8,682 bases of DNA from Planctomycetaceae bacterium UBA6894 (lineage in GTDB: Bacteria > Planctomycetota > Planctomycetia > Gemmatales > Gemmataceae): assembly GCA_002451275.1 (NCBI GenBank), contig DKBS01000149.1, positions 2,136 through 10,817 on the forward strand. Direction: 5' to 3'. The notes under the pieces were generated by a model. It ran no database searches. It saw only the letters and a program-made list of their open reading frames with translations, and had not been told where the DNA came from. The number at the start of each line of letters is the position of its first letter. The stretch's first letter is position 1. A program made the position numbers and the translations under genes. Shown piece by piece: positions 1 to 6,780 of this stretch.

Positions 1-1413
1 GGTGGCTCCCATGGTGGCCTCCGAGGCGGGGCGTTGGTCAAGGGTAGCCGGCAGGGCGCCAGCGCGCAGCAGACGGATCAGATCATCCAATTCAGCCTGG
101 CTGAAATCACCTGTGATCTGACCCGAGTCGCTGATGGCGCTGTTCAGAACCGGTGCCGACTTGACCTGGCCATCGAGGATGATCGACAGCCTCCTCTGGA
201 CATTCTTGCTGGTGAGGTCGAAGAACCGCGTGGCGCCCGCCCCCTTGAGGGTGAAACCTACGGCAGGCTCACCACGGCTGCCTGGAGCGCGGTAGACATT
301 TTGCAAATCCTTGCCGGTAACCTCCTGGCTGGGCTCTGGATTGCGGACGAGCACAAAGTGCTCCATGGTCTTGCCGCCACGCTGATCCTCTACCGACATG
401 AACGGAGCACGGCGGAATTGCGGGGGGATATCGCGTCGGTAAATCAGGATCCCGTCCACCTCGGTGGGCTCGTTGGCCTTGTCGAGGATGTAGCGTTTGT
501 CGCCGGAATAAAGGAAGCCCTTGCCCAATTCAACCCAGCGGTAGGTATGGCGCCCCACGCCGGTGGCATTGCGCACCTGGAAGAACCGGGGCTTCTCAAC
601 GGATTGGCCATTCTCAAGCTTGATGCTTTCCTTGGGCTCCTCGGGGGGCTGGCCGGGAAGTTTGCGGTCTTCCTTCAGCTTCTTCGCGGGATTGCCGGCA
701 AGCTCTTTGAAATATTCCTTAGCCGCATCCATCGCCTCCCGGTCATCGGTGCTGGTGGCAAGGATCGAGAATTGCAGCAAACCCTGCTGGGTGATCAGGT
801 TCTTGATGGTTTCAATCTGGTTTTGCGACAGGCTTTGGCGCACCCCGCCGGTGGCGGTGGAATAGTCACTGATCAGCTTCTGAAGTTTTTCATCGGTAGC
901 CCCGGCGTCGCGGGCGGCCGTCTCCAGGCGAATGAGATCATCGGTGGCCACATCGGCGATGCCGGAGGCTTTGTCTGCCGGGACTAGTCCCTTGATTTCG
1001 GCAAGCAGTGCATCCCAACGCGCCTGGCGAGCCTCATCCTGCTTCTCGCCGCCGAAGGGCATGACGATCTCAATGCGGGGCTGCTCACCGGAGATGGGGC
1101 GGACGATGATGTTGTAAAGGTCGGCCGGGTCGATGCGCCGCTTGAGCTGGGTGGCCATTTCCTCGAGGCGCTGGTTGATTTCGTCCGGTGTGCCGGACTT
1201 CTCGTCCAACTTGACCTCGTAGACCAGCGTTGTGCCGCCGGAAAGGTCTACCCCCATGCGGTAGGTCAGGCCGGGGCTACCAGTTTGATAGTTGCGCCAG
1301 GCAATCACAATGATGATCAGCGCAAGAACCACGGGCACTACGCAGGTGAGCACTCGGCCCGCCCCGACACCCATCCCGATGGTCCGCCCCAGACTTTTCA
1401 AGAAAGCGTTCAA
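1..1413 (-). CDS. secD: Protein translocase subunit SecD, C-terminal end missing
   Basis: SecD is the inner-membrane Sec accessory subunit that, with SecF, uses the proton motive force to help pull preproteins across the membrane. Seen: 471 codons open to the window edge; a membrane segment at about residues 21-39; the start of the large periplasmic domain with VDLSGGTTLVYEV (55-67; family D-L-x-GG); GLLQFSIL (211-218); and the diagnostic stretch from VGFTLKGAGATRFFDLT (385-401) through IILDGQVKSAPV to ITGDFS and LRAGALPATL (449-458). The spacing up to this point resembles the long E. coli-type SecD. The missing part should hold the multi-spanning membrane domain. The TTG start (1413-1411) is chosen because GGAGGG lies 7 nt upstream; the next in-frame ATG (residue 14) has no such site. 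It follows yajC by 46 nt, the usual order. A secDF fusion cannot be excluded. Confidence 0.95.
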   Translation of the reverse strand, partial: MNAFLKSLGRTIGMGVGAGRVLTCVVPVVLALIIIVIAWRNYQTGSPGLTYRMGVDLSGGTTLVYEVKLDEKSGTPDEINQRLEEMATQLKRRIDPADLYNIIVRPISGEQPRIEIVMPFGGEKQDEARQARWDALLAEIKGLVPADKASGIADVATDDLIRLETAARDAGATDEKLQKLISDYSTATGGVRQSLSQNQIETIKNLITQQGLLQFSILATSTDDREAMDAAKEYFKELAGNPAKKLKEDRKLPGQPPEEPKESIKLENGQSVEKPRFFQVRNATGVGRHTYRWVELGKGFLYSGDKRYILDKANEPTEVDGILIYRRDIPPQFRRAPFMSVEDQRGGKTMEHFVLVRNPEPSQEVTGKDLQNVYRAPGSRGEPAVGFTLKGAGATRFFDLTSKNVQRRLSIILDGQVKSAPVLNSAISDSGQITGDFSQAELDDLIRLLRAGALPATLDQRPASEATMGAT

Positions 1414-1420
1414 GAATCCA

Positions 1421-1444
1421 CCCTCCGCGCAGGGTCACCCGCGC
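1421..1444 (-). promoter_or_regulatory. secD ribosome binding site with adjacent GC-rich hairpin
   Basis: On the minus strand GGAGGG (1426-1421) is spaced 7 nt from a TTG codon and decides the secD start. Directly 5' of it, with no spacer, lies an inverted repeat (1444-1427): arms GCGCGGG and CCTGCGC around a 4-nt loop, 7 bp including one G-U pair. There is no following T-tract, so it does not look like an intrinsic terminator. A role in setting the translation ratio of yajC to secD is only an inference. Confidence 0.55.
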
Positions 1445-1459
1445 CACCACTTCCCCGGA

Positions 1460-1843
1460 CTATTTCGATTCGCCCGACGGGACCTGTTTAGCCCCGCCGC
1501 GGGCGGCCTCCTCGCGGCTGATATTGCGCAGGATCGAGGAACGAGTCACGCGAATCTTGACATTGTCATCGATTTTCAACGTCAATTCATCCGTGCTGTC
1601 ACTGATCCCAACCACGGTGCCGTAAATGCCACCCACTGTCAAAACCTTGTCATTCTTTTCCAGGCTGTTCAGCAGCTTCTGTTTCTCCTGCTTGTCGCGG
1701 CGGCTCTGCCGGAAAAGCATCAGAACCAACAGACCTCCGAAAAGCAGAATAGGGACCTGATTCCACCAAGCAGGCTGAGCCGGGCCAGGCCCATCAGCCG
1801 GGCGTGATGGCTCAGGGGCGGTTTCCACTCCCTGCATGCTCAT
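1460..1843 (-). CDS. yajC: Preprotein translocase subunit YajC
   Basis: YajC is a small single-span inner-membrane protein that copurifies with SecDF and is part of the Sec holotranslocon. Seen: 127 residues with a Pro-rich N-terminal tail, one hydrophobic segment (about 29-45, VPILLFGGLLVLMLF), a following basic stretch (RQSRRDKQEKQK), and the family signature NDKVLTVGGIYGTVV (64-78) at the start of the soluble domain. The length is typical. The ATG at 1843-1841 is preferred over an upstream in-frame TTG (1867) because GGGAGG lies 6 nt before the ATG. It lies 88 nt after tgt and 46 nt before secD, the conserved tgt-yajC-secD order. The extra N-terminal residues before the membrane segment are somewhat longer than in E. 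coli. Confidence 0.93.
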   Translation of the reverse strand: MSMQGVETAPEPSRPADGPGPAQPAWWNQVPILLFGGLLVLMLFRQSRRDKQEKQKLLNSLEKNDKVLTVGGIYGTVVGISDSTDELTLKIDDNVKIRVTRSSILRNISREEAARGGAKQVPSGESK

Positions 1844-1847
1844 CGCC

Positions 1848-1887
1848 GGCCTCCCGAAACCAAACAAATCATCACCACCCGGAAGCC
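1848..1887 (-). promoter_or_regulatory. yajC Shine-Dalgarno inside a possible stem
   Basis: On the minus strand the yajC Shine-Dalgarno GGGAGG (1855-1850) overlaps GGAGGCC (1854-1848). That arm can pair with GGCTTCC (1887-1881) across a 26-nt loop: 7 bp with one G-U pair. If formed, it would hide the ribosome binding site. A stem this short with a long loop is easily found by chance in GC-rich DNA, so only the ribosome binding site itself is well supported. Confidence 0.35.
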
Positions 1888-1931
1888 CCCTTTGGCCCCG
1901 AAAGTAGCCTATCTCTCGTCAAAGAGTCACC

Positions 1932-3041
1932 TTACGGTGTTTTTTCCAGGCAGACAAGCCACTCTAGAGCCCAGGCATTAAATGCCCCTTTTTCAATGGC
2001 CTGGCGGGCCTCACGCATCAGGCCCTGATAGAACCACAGATTATGCAGGCTCAAAAGCATGGGCCCAAGCATCTCCTCCGCCGCAAAAAGATGGTGCAGA
2101 TATGCACGGCTATAACCCGTGCAGCAAGGGCAGGGACACCCCTCCTCCAGCGGTGTAGGATCGTCCCGATGGCGTGCGTTCCGCAGGCGCACCTCGCCTG
2201 TTCGCGTATATGCCGAGGCATTGCGACCGTTCCGGGTGGGGAGCACGCAATCAAACATGTCGATGCCAGCGGCCATGCCGGCGATCAAATCCTGGGGACG
2301 GCCTACCCCCATAAGGTAACGGGGCTTTTCAACGGGCAGGCAAGCTGCACAAGCCGGCAGCGCTTGCGCCATTGCCTCGGGAGATTCGCCAACGCTGAAC
2401 CCCCCCAGGGCATACCCGGGAAAATCCATTGCCACCAATTCGGCTGCGCAGGCCGCCCGGGCTTCGAGGTCAAGGCCCCCCTGAACGATGGCAAAAAGGG
2501 ACTGATCGGGGCGCGTCGCGGCATTTTGGCAACGTTTGGCCCAAAGGAGCGTGCGTCGGATAGCTTCAGCCATTTCGGCATGATCACAGCCGGCAGGTGG
2601 GCAAACATCTAGAACCATCGCGATGTCGGAGCCCAGGTTCTCCTGGATCTGGACAGCCCGTTCGGGCGTCAGGTCAATCAGGCTTCCATCAAGATGGGAA
2701 CGGAATTTCACACCGGCATCGGTAACCACCCGGCGTTCCGAAAGACTGAAAACCTGATACCCACCCGAGTCAGTGAGAATGGCATGGGGCCAATTCATGA
2801 AGCGATGCAAGCCGCCCAAGCGGGCAACCCGCTCGTCCCCGGGCCGCAGGGCAAGGTGGTAGGTGTTGGCCAGAAGGATTCGGCTTCCGGACTGCTCAAC
2901 CTGAAAAGGATAAATACCCTTCACTGTTCCAACGGTGCCCACCGGCATGAATGCGGGGGTTTCTACTACGCCATGAGGCGTGAAGAGGCGGCCCAAACGG
3001 GCCGCCCCATCGTTTTTCAAGCAGGTATGGCGAATGGACAT
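1932..3041 (-). CDS. tgt: Queuine/preQ1 tRNA-guanine transglycosylase
   Basis: Exchanges guanine 34 in the anticodon wobble position of tRNA-Asp, -Asn, -His and -Tyr for the queuosine precursor preQ1; cytoplasmic, zinc-dependent, usually a homodimer. Seen in the 369-residue protein (usual length): DSGGYQVFSL with general acid/base D91; the substrate pocket around D145 and C147 (LDVCPPAG, where many bacterial enzymes have FDEC); FAIVQGG (183-189); ALGGFSVGE (211-219); MGVG; the nucleophile region GIDMFDCVLPTRNGRN with D264; and zinc ligands C302, C304, C307 and H333 in CPCPCC...SLHNL. The active site looks complete. An in-frame TGA four codons upstream of the ATG rules out a longer start. There is no clear Shine-Dalgarno; a hairpin occupies that position. 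No queA is present on this side; the gene upstream is the TPR/alpha-CTD protein. Confidence 0.97.
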   Translation of the reverse strand: MSIRHTCLKNDGAARLGRLFTPHGVVETPAFMPVGTVGTVKGIYPFQVEQSGSRILLANTYHLALRPGDERVARLGGLHRFMNWPHAILTDSGGYQVFSLSERRVVTDAGVKFRSHLDGSLIDLTPERAVQIQENLGSDIAMVLDVCPPAGCDHAEMAEAIRRTLLWAKRCQNAATRPDQSLFAIVQGGLDLEARAACAAELVAMDFPGYALGGFSVGESPEAMAQALPACAACLPVEKPRYLMGVGRPQDLIAGMAAGIDMFDCVLPTRNGRNASAYTRTGEVRLRNARHRDDPTPLEEGCPCPCCTGYSRAYLHHLFAAEEMLGPMLLSLHNLWFYQGLMREARQAIEKGAFNAWALEWLVCLEKTP

Positions 3042-3048
3042 GGCAGTG

Positions 3049-3078
3049 GTTCAGCCAACCCAACAGGGAAGGCTGAAC
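3049..3078 (-). promoter_or_regulatory. Hairpin filling the gap before tgt
   Basis: On the minus strand two perfect 8-nt arms, GTTCAGCC and GGCTGAAC, enclose an inner CCC/GGG stem with a TGTT loop, separated from the outer stem by a symmetrical TT/TT internal loop. The structure starts 7 nt after the stop codon of the TPR/alpha-CTD gene and ends 7 nt before the tgt ATG, so it covers where the tgt Shine-Dalgarno should be. No T-tract follows, which argues against an intrinsic terminator. It does not match the preQ1 riboswitch consensus as I know it. Function is inferred: control of tgt translation, or an RNA processing site. Confidence 0.6.
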
Positions 3079-3085
3079 GGCAAAC

Positions 3086-4402
3086 TCACTCCCCGCGCAG
3101 GCTGAGGCCGCGCTCACGCAGTTTTTCGCGCACCTCGTTGAGCGAGGTCACGCCAAAGTTGCGGGCCTCCATCAAATCCTCGGCGGATTTACTCACCAGC
3201 TCGGCAATATTGGCCAAGCCCAAGCGGTTCATGCACTTGCGCGCGCGGACCGAAAGTTGAAGGTCTGAAACCGGAGCAGCCAGCTTCAACTGGTCCTCTT
3301 CGCTCAACTCACCCACCGGGCGGTAGGACGCCCCATCTCCACCTGCTTCGAGCGATTGGCCCAGACGAAGGCCCTTGGCAGCAAGCATCTCGTTGATCTC
3401 AACCAGGGAGGTCTCACCGAAGTTCTTGCTGGTCAGGAGCTGATCCTCGGTGACCCGGGTGAGATCACCCAAAGTCTTGATGTTCAGACGTTTTAGGCAG
3501 TTGCGGGCACGGACGGAAAGTTCGAAATCATTGACAGAGATTTCAAACACCTGAGCCATCTGCGGGTCAGACAAACCATCATCGTGTGCCACAACCATGG
3601 TCTGGCTGGCCAACGCATCCTTCACATAAAGCCGGGCGCGCTCATCAGTTGGATTGCTATGAAGCACCAGCTTAAAGCAGTCATGCGCCTTGTCATAGCG
3701 GCCCATATCTTCATACAGAATACCCAAGTTGGTCAGGGTACCTACATGGACGGGCGGATTGGTCCGACATTTCTCGTACAGCGACAACGCTTCCTCATCA
3801 TTGCCGGCCTGATCGTTCAGCATGGCCAGCTGAAAAAGCGCCCCGGAGTGATTGGGGTCAAATTTTACGGCCTTTTCAAGGGAATCGATCCCTTCCAATT
3901 TGTGGCCTTCCTGCAAACGAAGCTGGCCCAGTTGGAAGTGGTATTCGGCGGAGTGGCTGGCCAGGTCTTTGTGCTTTTCGAGCAGGGCATTGGCCTCGGC
4001 GAACTTGCCCAACTGACGCTGAACGCCGGCGCGCTGAAGATTGACTTGGCTGGCGTTGTAGCCCGCCTTTTCGGCCTTTTCGAAGGCAGCCAGTGCATCT
4101 TGGTGCTTGTCTCGGGAGGCCTGGATTCGGCCCTGATAGAAAGCGGCCAAGGCGCCATCGGCCTTGCCAAGATGGTCCACCGCTTCCTTGGGATGACCGA
4201 GGAAATACAGAGAGATGCCAAGCTTCAGGTGGATCTTGCCGGCGGCGGGGCCGGCGGTTTCCAGACGCTTTTTCAGGGTGTCAGCAGCATCCCGAAGCAC
4301 CTTGTACTGGGCTTTGTCTGTGATCAGACCGTTGCGCAACTGCTGGACGGTGCCGGCATCGCAATCTTCCTTCTCGACCATCAAAACCTTCAGGTCGATC
4401 AT
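3086..4402 (-). CDS. TPR protein with two RNA polymerase alpha-CTD modules
   Basis: A 438-residue, apparently soluble protein of a type I associate with planctomycetes; no experimental function known to me. Seen: a short N-terminal region (1-50), TPR-like helical repeats (about 55-265; for example SAEYHFQLGQLRLQEGHKLE, then a unit with FDPNHSGALFQLAML and one with TLTNLGILYEDMGRYDKAHD), then two copies of the RNA polymerase alpha C-terminal domain (about 286-350 and 378-438). Compared with E. coli alpha-CTD, module 1 keeps R265, N268, C269, G296, S299 and E302 (here R298, N301, C302, G329, S332, E335). Module 2 keeps all of these except N268, which is Lys (K389). K298 is Thr in both. The start at 4402 is set by AGGGG spaced 7 nt away; an ATG 6 nt upstream lies too close to it. 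Probably the first gene of the tgt-yajC-secD operon. Inferred role: a DNA- or protein-binding adaptor linked to transcription. The alpha-CTD fold is helix-hairpin-helix-like, so nucleic-acid binding unrelated to RNA polymerase is also possible. Confidence 0.88.
   Translation of the reverse strand: MIDLKVLMVEKEDCDAGTVQQLRNGLITDKAQYKVLRDAADTLKKRLETAGPAAGKIHLKLGISLYFLGHPKEAVDHLGKADGALAAFYQGRIQASRDKHQDALAAFEKAEKAGYNASQVNLQRAGVQRQLGKFAEANALLEKHKDLASHSAEYHFQLGQLRLQEGHKLEGIDSLEKAVKFDPNHSGALFQLAMLNDQAGNDEEALSLYEKCRTNPPVHVGTLTNLGILYEDMGRYDKAHDCFKLVLHSNPTDERARLYVKDALASQTMVVAHDDGLSDPQMAQVFEISVNDFELSVRARNCLKRLNIKTLGDLTRVTEDQLLTSKNFGETSLVEINEMLAAKGLRLGQSLEAGGDGASYRPVGELSEEDQLKLAAPVSDLQLSVRARKCMNRLGLANIAELVSKSAEDLMEARNFGVTSLNEVREKLRERGLSLRGE
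3089..3547 (-). repeat. Internal duplication of the alpha-CTD module
   Basis: Within the TPR/alpha-CTD gene, two protein-level repeats of roughly 60 residues follow each other. Each carries LSVRAR-[NK]-C, then a NFGxTSLxE turn, then a KGLRLG/RGLSLR end. They are separated by an acidic linker of about 25 residues containing ELSEEDQ. The copies have diverged clearly at DNA level, so this is an old domain duplication and not a recent sequence repeat. Confidence 0.8.
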
Positions 4403-4558
4403 TCCCATACCCCTGCTTGCAAAATACATGAATGAACGGCAGCCCCACTTTCGGGCTCCGTTCGCCACAATGCGATATGCTGTTTTTACCGGCCTTGGGA
4501 ACCAATGGGCAAGACAAGTCTGTATTTCAGCCCCTTCCACCCCCTCCAGTAATAGCTC
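4403..4558. promoter_or_regulatory. Divergent spacer between the TPR/alpha-CTD and THUMP genes
   Basis: This 156-bp region must hold promoters for both directions. On the minus strand the best sigma-70-like candidate is TTGCCC (4512-4507) and TAAAAA (4488-4483) with an 18-nt spacer; each box matches four of six consensus bases, and it would give a leader of about 75 nt. AGGGG (4414-4410) is the ribosome binding site of the TPR/alpha-CTD gene. On the plus strand I see neither a convincing promoter nor a Shine-Dalgarno before 4559. Consensus boxes may not apply well in this group. Confidence 0.3.
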
Positions 4559-5650
4559 ATGCCACCTCGAAATTCCTCCAGCAGCATCCAGACATGCTAT
4601 GCCCAAACCATTCCAGGAATGGAGGAGATATCATCTGCTGAAATAAGCCAGCGGTTGGGTGGTGAAATCCTGCGAACCGCGCCGGGATTGGTGGTGTTTC
4701 GGCCCGATCGAATTGACCGGGAACTTCTTGAACTCCGGACGGTTGAGGACGTTTTCTTGTTGGCTTGGGGCAGCGACGGTCTGACCTACCGGGCTAAGGA
4801 TCTGGATTTCATTGAAAAATGGACGGCAACCAAGCCGGACTGGGCCAAATTGCTGGCCTTGCACCATGCGGTGCATCCCAAGCCCAAGGGGACCCCGGGC
4901 TACTGGCTGGTGGTGCAGCAAGCCGGCAAGCATGTCTACCAGCGCCAATCGGCCCGACAGGCCCTTGCCAGGGGTCTTGGCAAGACTATCCACCCCAAAT
5001 GGCGTTTTGTCGAGGAGAATGCCGACATCGAATTCTGGCTCACCATCGAGGGAACCCAAGCCATCTGTGGTTTGCGGCTTTCCACCCGGGAAATGCGCCA
5101 CCGAACCTGGAAGCGGGAACACCGGGCGGCATCCCTGCGTCCGGTCGTCGCCGCGGGCATGGCTTGGCAGGCGGATCTCCAAGCCGGGATGGTGGTCCTG
5201 GATCCCATGTGCGGGGCCGGAACCTTGCTGGGGGAAGCCCGGCTGATGCTGCAGGCGCACGGCAGGGGCAAGCTTCAGTTGATGGGGGGCGATGTGGACC
5301 TGGACGCCATCGAGAGCGCCAGGCTTAACCTGCGGAGCCTCGGCGGCGGTGAGTTTTTCCGCTGGGATGCCCGAAAGCTCCCGGTGGCAGAGCACTGCGT
5401 GGACCGGATCCTTTGCAACTTGCCCTTTGGGATCACGTATGGTGTCGGAGAGGATCTGGGGGCGCTCTACACGCGAAGCTTCCGGGAGATGCGGCGGGTA
5501 CTGAAATCCCACGGTTTGGCCGTGGTGCTCACCAGCGAGGCGGCGATCGCACGCGAATCCGCCCCGGCGGCGCGGATGAAACCCGTGGCCAGTTGTCGCG
5601 TCCGGATACTGGGCCAGCCAGCCACCATGCTGACTTTGCGACCCGGTTGA
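4559..5650 (+). CDS. THUMP-domain class I SAM-dependent RNA methyltransferase
   Basis: Probable RNA N2-guanine methyltransferase of the Trm14/TrmN group, whose characterised members make m2G at position 6 of the tRNA acceptor stem; RlmL-type rRNA enzymes are related. Seen in 363 residues: an N-terminal ferredoxin-like/THUMP region (about 12-175) starting with CYAQTIPGMEEIS, the usual N-terminal pattern of this group; the bridging HRAASLRPVVAAGMAW (188-203); a Rossmann methyltransferase domain with SAM motif I VLDPMCGAGTLLGEA (213-227), acidic motif II GGDVD (D245), and WDA (D270); and catalytic motif IV CNLPFG (286-291), where many relatives have NPPYG. The domains and length fit a complete enzyme. 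An in-frame TAG at 4553-4555 leaves ATG 4559 as the only start that keeps the full THUMP N-terminus, though no Shine-Dalgarno precedes it. The exact substrate cannot be read from the sequence. Confidence 0.88.
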   Translation: MPPRNSSSSIQTCYAQTIPGMEEISSAEISQRLGGEILRTAPGLVVFRPDRIDRELLELRTVEDVFLLAWGSDGLTYRAKDLDFIEKWTATKPDWAKLLALHHAVHPKPKGTPGYWLVVQQAGKHVYQRQSARQALARGLGKTIHPKWRFVEENADIEFWLTIEGTQAICGLRLSTREMRHRTWKREHRAASLRPVVAAGMAWQADLQAGMVVLDPMCGAGTLLGEARLMLQAHGRGKLQLMGGDVDLDAIESARLNLRSLGGGEFFRWDARKLPVAEHCVDRILCNLPFGITYGVGEDLGALYTRSFREMRRVLKSHGLAVVLTSEAAIARESAPAARMKPVASCRVRILGQPATMLTLRPG

Positions 5651-5733
5651 TTTGCCCTTAAATACTTTCTTGTACTCAATCGGACCCGCAAAGAAAACGC
5701 TCTAACACGATCACACCGGCGGAAGAGGATCAA
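5651..5733 (+). promoter_or_regulatory. Spacer and ribosome binding site before the zinc-ribbon gene
   Basis: An AT-richer stretch (TTAAATACTTTCTTGTAC, about 5658-5675) in otherwise GC-rich DNA could contain promoter elements, but no good -35/-10 pair stands out. AGAGG (5724-5728), spaced 5 nt from ATG 5734, is a reasonable Shine-Dalgarno and supports that start. No terminator hairpin with a T-tract is seen after the methyltransferase gene, so read-through between the two is possible. Confidence 0.35.
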
Positions 5734-6768
5734 ATGGCAAGCCCCACATTGACATGCCCGCATTGCTCCTCGGTTTTGAAGCCAGCCAACCCTGTACCCG
5801 CCGGCAAAAAGGTGCGTTGCCCCAAATGCGCTGAAACCTTCACCGCGGGCGGCGAACCAGAGCAACCCAAACCGAAACCGGCACCCACGGAGGAGGAGGA
5901 GGACGGAGCGGGTCTTTACGGCATGGTTTCCGACCCCGATGAGGAACCTGCGGAGGACCCCAAGGATAAACGCAAGGGAAAAGCCAAGGGCAAGAAAAAG
6001 CCCGCCAAGCCCGAGATCAATTATGCGCAGGACAACTCCTTGAAGGATTTCCGCGGCCCTGCCGTGGAACTGTTGACCAAGCCCTGCAACAACATGATGT
6101 TCCATTGCACCCTGGTGCTCCTGCTTGCCATTGCAAGCTTCGTCATGGCCGGGTGGCCCTTTGTTTTCCAGGACAGCCTCCTGCCCCCGCAGGATGCGCT
6201 GAAGGAGTTCCTCACCAAGAAATTGGAGGAGGAAGCCGCCGCGAAGGCCAATGGCGGCGGCGGCGCTTCCAAATGGAAATCGATGCAGGATGCCCTGAAG
6301 CTGGACAGCCTGATGTGGCCCATCCCGCTCGACAAAAACGGTAAAAAAATGTACGAGCCGGACTATGGCAAAACGGAGATGCCACAGGAAGCTGCCGATG
6401 CCGCAAAGGAATTCATGCGGCGCAGCGAATTGCCCACCCGCTTGGCTTGGGTATTCACCAGCCTGTTCATCATGGCGTGGACCTTCACGCTGATGGTTGG
6501 GACGGTGAAAATGCTGAATCTGGAGTCGTACCGTTGGAGCATCGGCACCGTTGTAATGTGCCTGATTCCAGTCAACTGCCTGACGCTATTGACGATGATC
6601 TGGAAACGCTACGAGGACATGGACTTTCTGTATTTCCCGATCCTGGTACTCCCGATCACCTCGATTTTCTCCATCCTTTTCGGGATCTGGTTCTGGGTCA
6701 CCCTGAAGGATGACCGGGTTTACCAAGGCTTTCTATTCAAGGGATCCGACCAGAAGCAGGACGGATAA
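5734..6768 (+). CDS. Zinc-ribbon membrane protein of unknown function
   Basis: Not recognised beyond its parts. Seen in 344 residues: an N-terminal MJ0042-type zinc ribbon with paired cysteines C8-x2-C11 and C29-x2-C32 (TCPHC ... VRCPKC); a low-complexity linker, first Pro/Glu-rich (about 41-77) and then Lys-rich (about 78-93); and four hydrophobic segments at about 124-147, 237-259, 268-290 and 299-323. The roughly 90-residue loop between segments 1 and 2 is hydrophilic and contains a GGGG turn. With the ribbon kept in the cytoplasm, the model puts that loop outside the inner membrane and the C-terminus inside. No enzyme motif or signal peptide is apparent. Proteins starting with this ribbon and continuing as membrane proteins are frequent in planctomycete genomes (family knowledge). 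It follows the methyltransferase by 83 nt on the same strand and converges with the aldehyde dehydrogenase gene, 12 nt apart, with no visible terminator between them. Confidence 0.85.
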   Translation: MASPTLTCPHCSSVLKPANPVPAGKKVRCPKCAETFTAGGEPEQPKPKPAPTEEEEDGAGLYGMVSDPDEEPAEDPKDKRKGKAKGKKKPAKPEINYAQDNSLKDFRGPAVELLTKPCNNMMFHCTLVLLLAIASFVMAGWPFVFQDSLLPPQDALKEFLTKKLEEEAAAKANGGGGASKWKSMQDALKLDSLMWPIPLDKNGKKMYEPDYGKTEMPQEAADAAKEFMRRSELPTRLAWVFTSLFIMAWTFTLMVGTVKMLNLESYRWSIGTVVMCLIPVNCLTLLTMIWKRYEDMDFLYFPILVLPITSIFSILFGIWFWVTLKDDRVYQGFLFKGSDQKQDG

Positions 6769-6780
6769 TGCTGCCCTCTG

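Noticed and set aside
34..987. Long plus-strand open frame (317 codons) opposite secD
   Set aside because: The opposite strand encodes unmistakable SecD motifs; the plus-strand translation has no recognisable domain, and the open frame is a by-product of GC-rich codon use.
1844..1867. TTG at 1867 as the yajC start
   Set aside because: The ATG at 1843 has GGGAGG at ideal spacing; the eight extra residues are not needed for the YajC fold.
3049..3078. preQ1 riboswitch before tgt
   Set aside because: tgt is a plausible target, but the element is a simple stem-loop without the A-rich tail and pseudoknot pattern of the preQ1 classes I know.
3049..3078. Intrinsic terminator after the TPR/alpha-CTD gene
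   Set aside because: The hairpin is followed by CACTGCC and the tgt ATG, with no T-tract.
3584..4435. Plus-strand open frame of 283 codons opposite the TPR/alpha-CTD gene
   Set aside because: It lies entirely on the complement of clear TPR and alpha-CTD coding sequence; no ribosome binding site or family motif was recognised.
4403..4606. N-terminal extension of the TPR/alpha-CTD protein up to 4606
   Set aside because: The extra 68 residues look unlike the rest of the protein and would overlap the THUMP gene start; the ATG at 4402 has a good AGGGG Shine-Dalgarno.
4631..5512. Minus-strand open frame of 293 codons opposite the THUMP methyltransferase
   Set aside because: The plus strand shows THUMP and SAM-methyltransferase motifs in order; the minus frame shows no domain.
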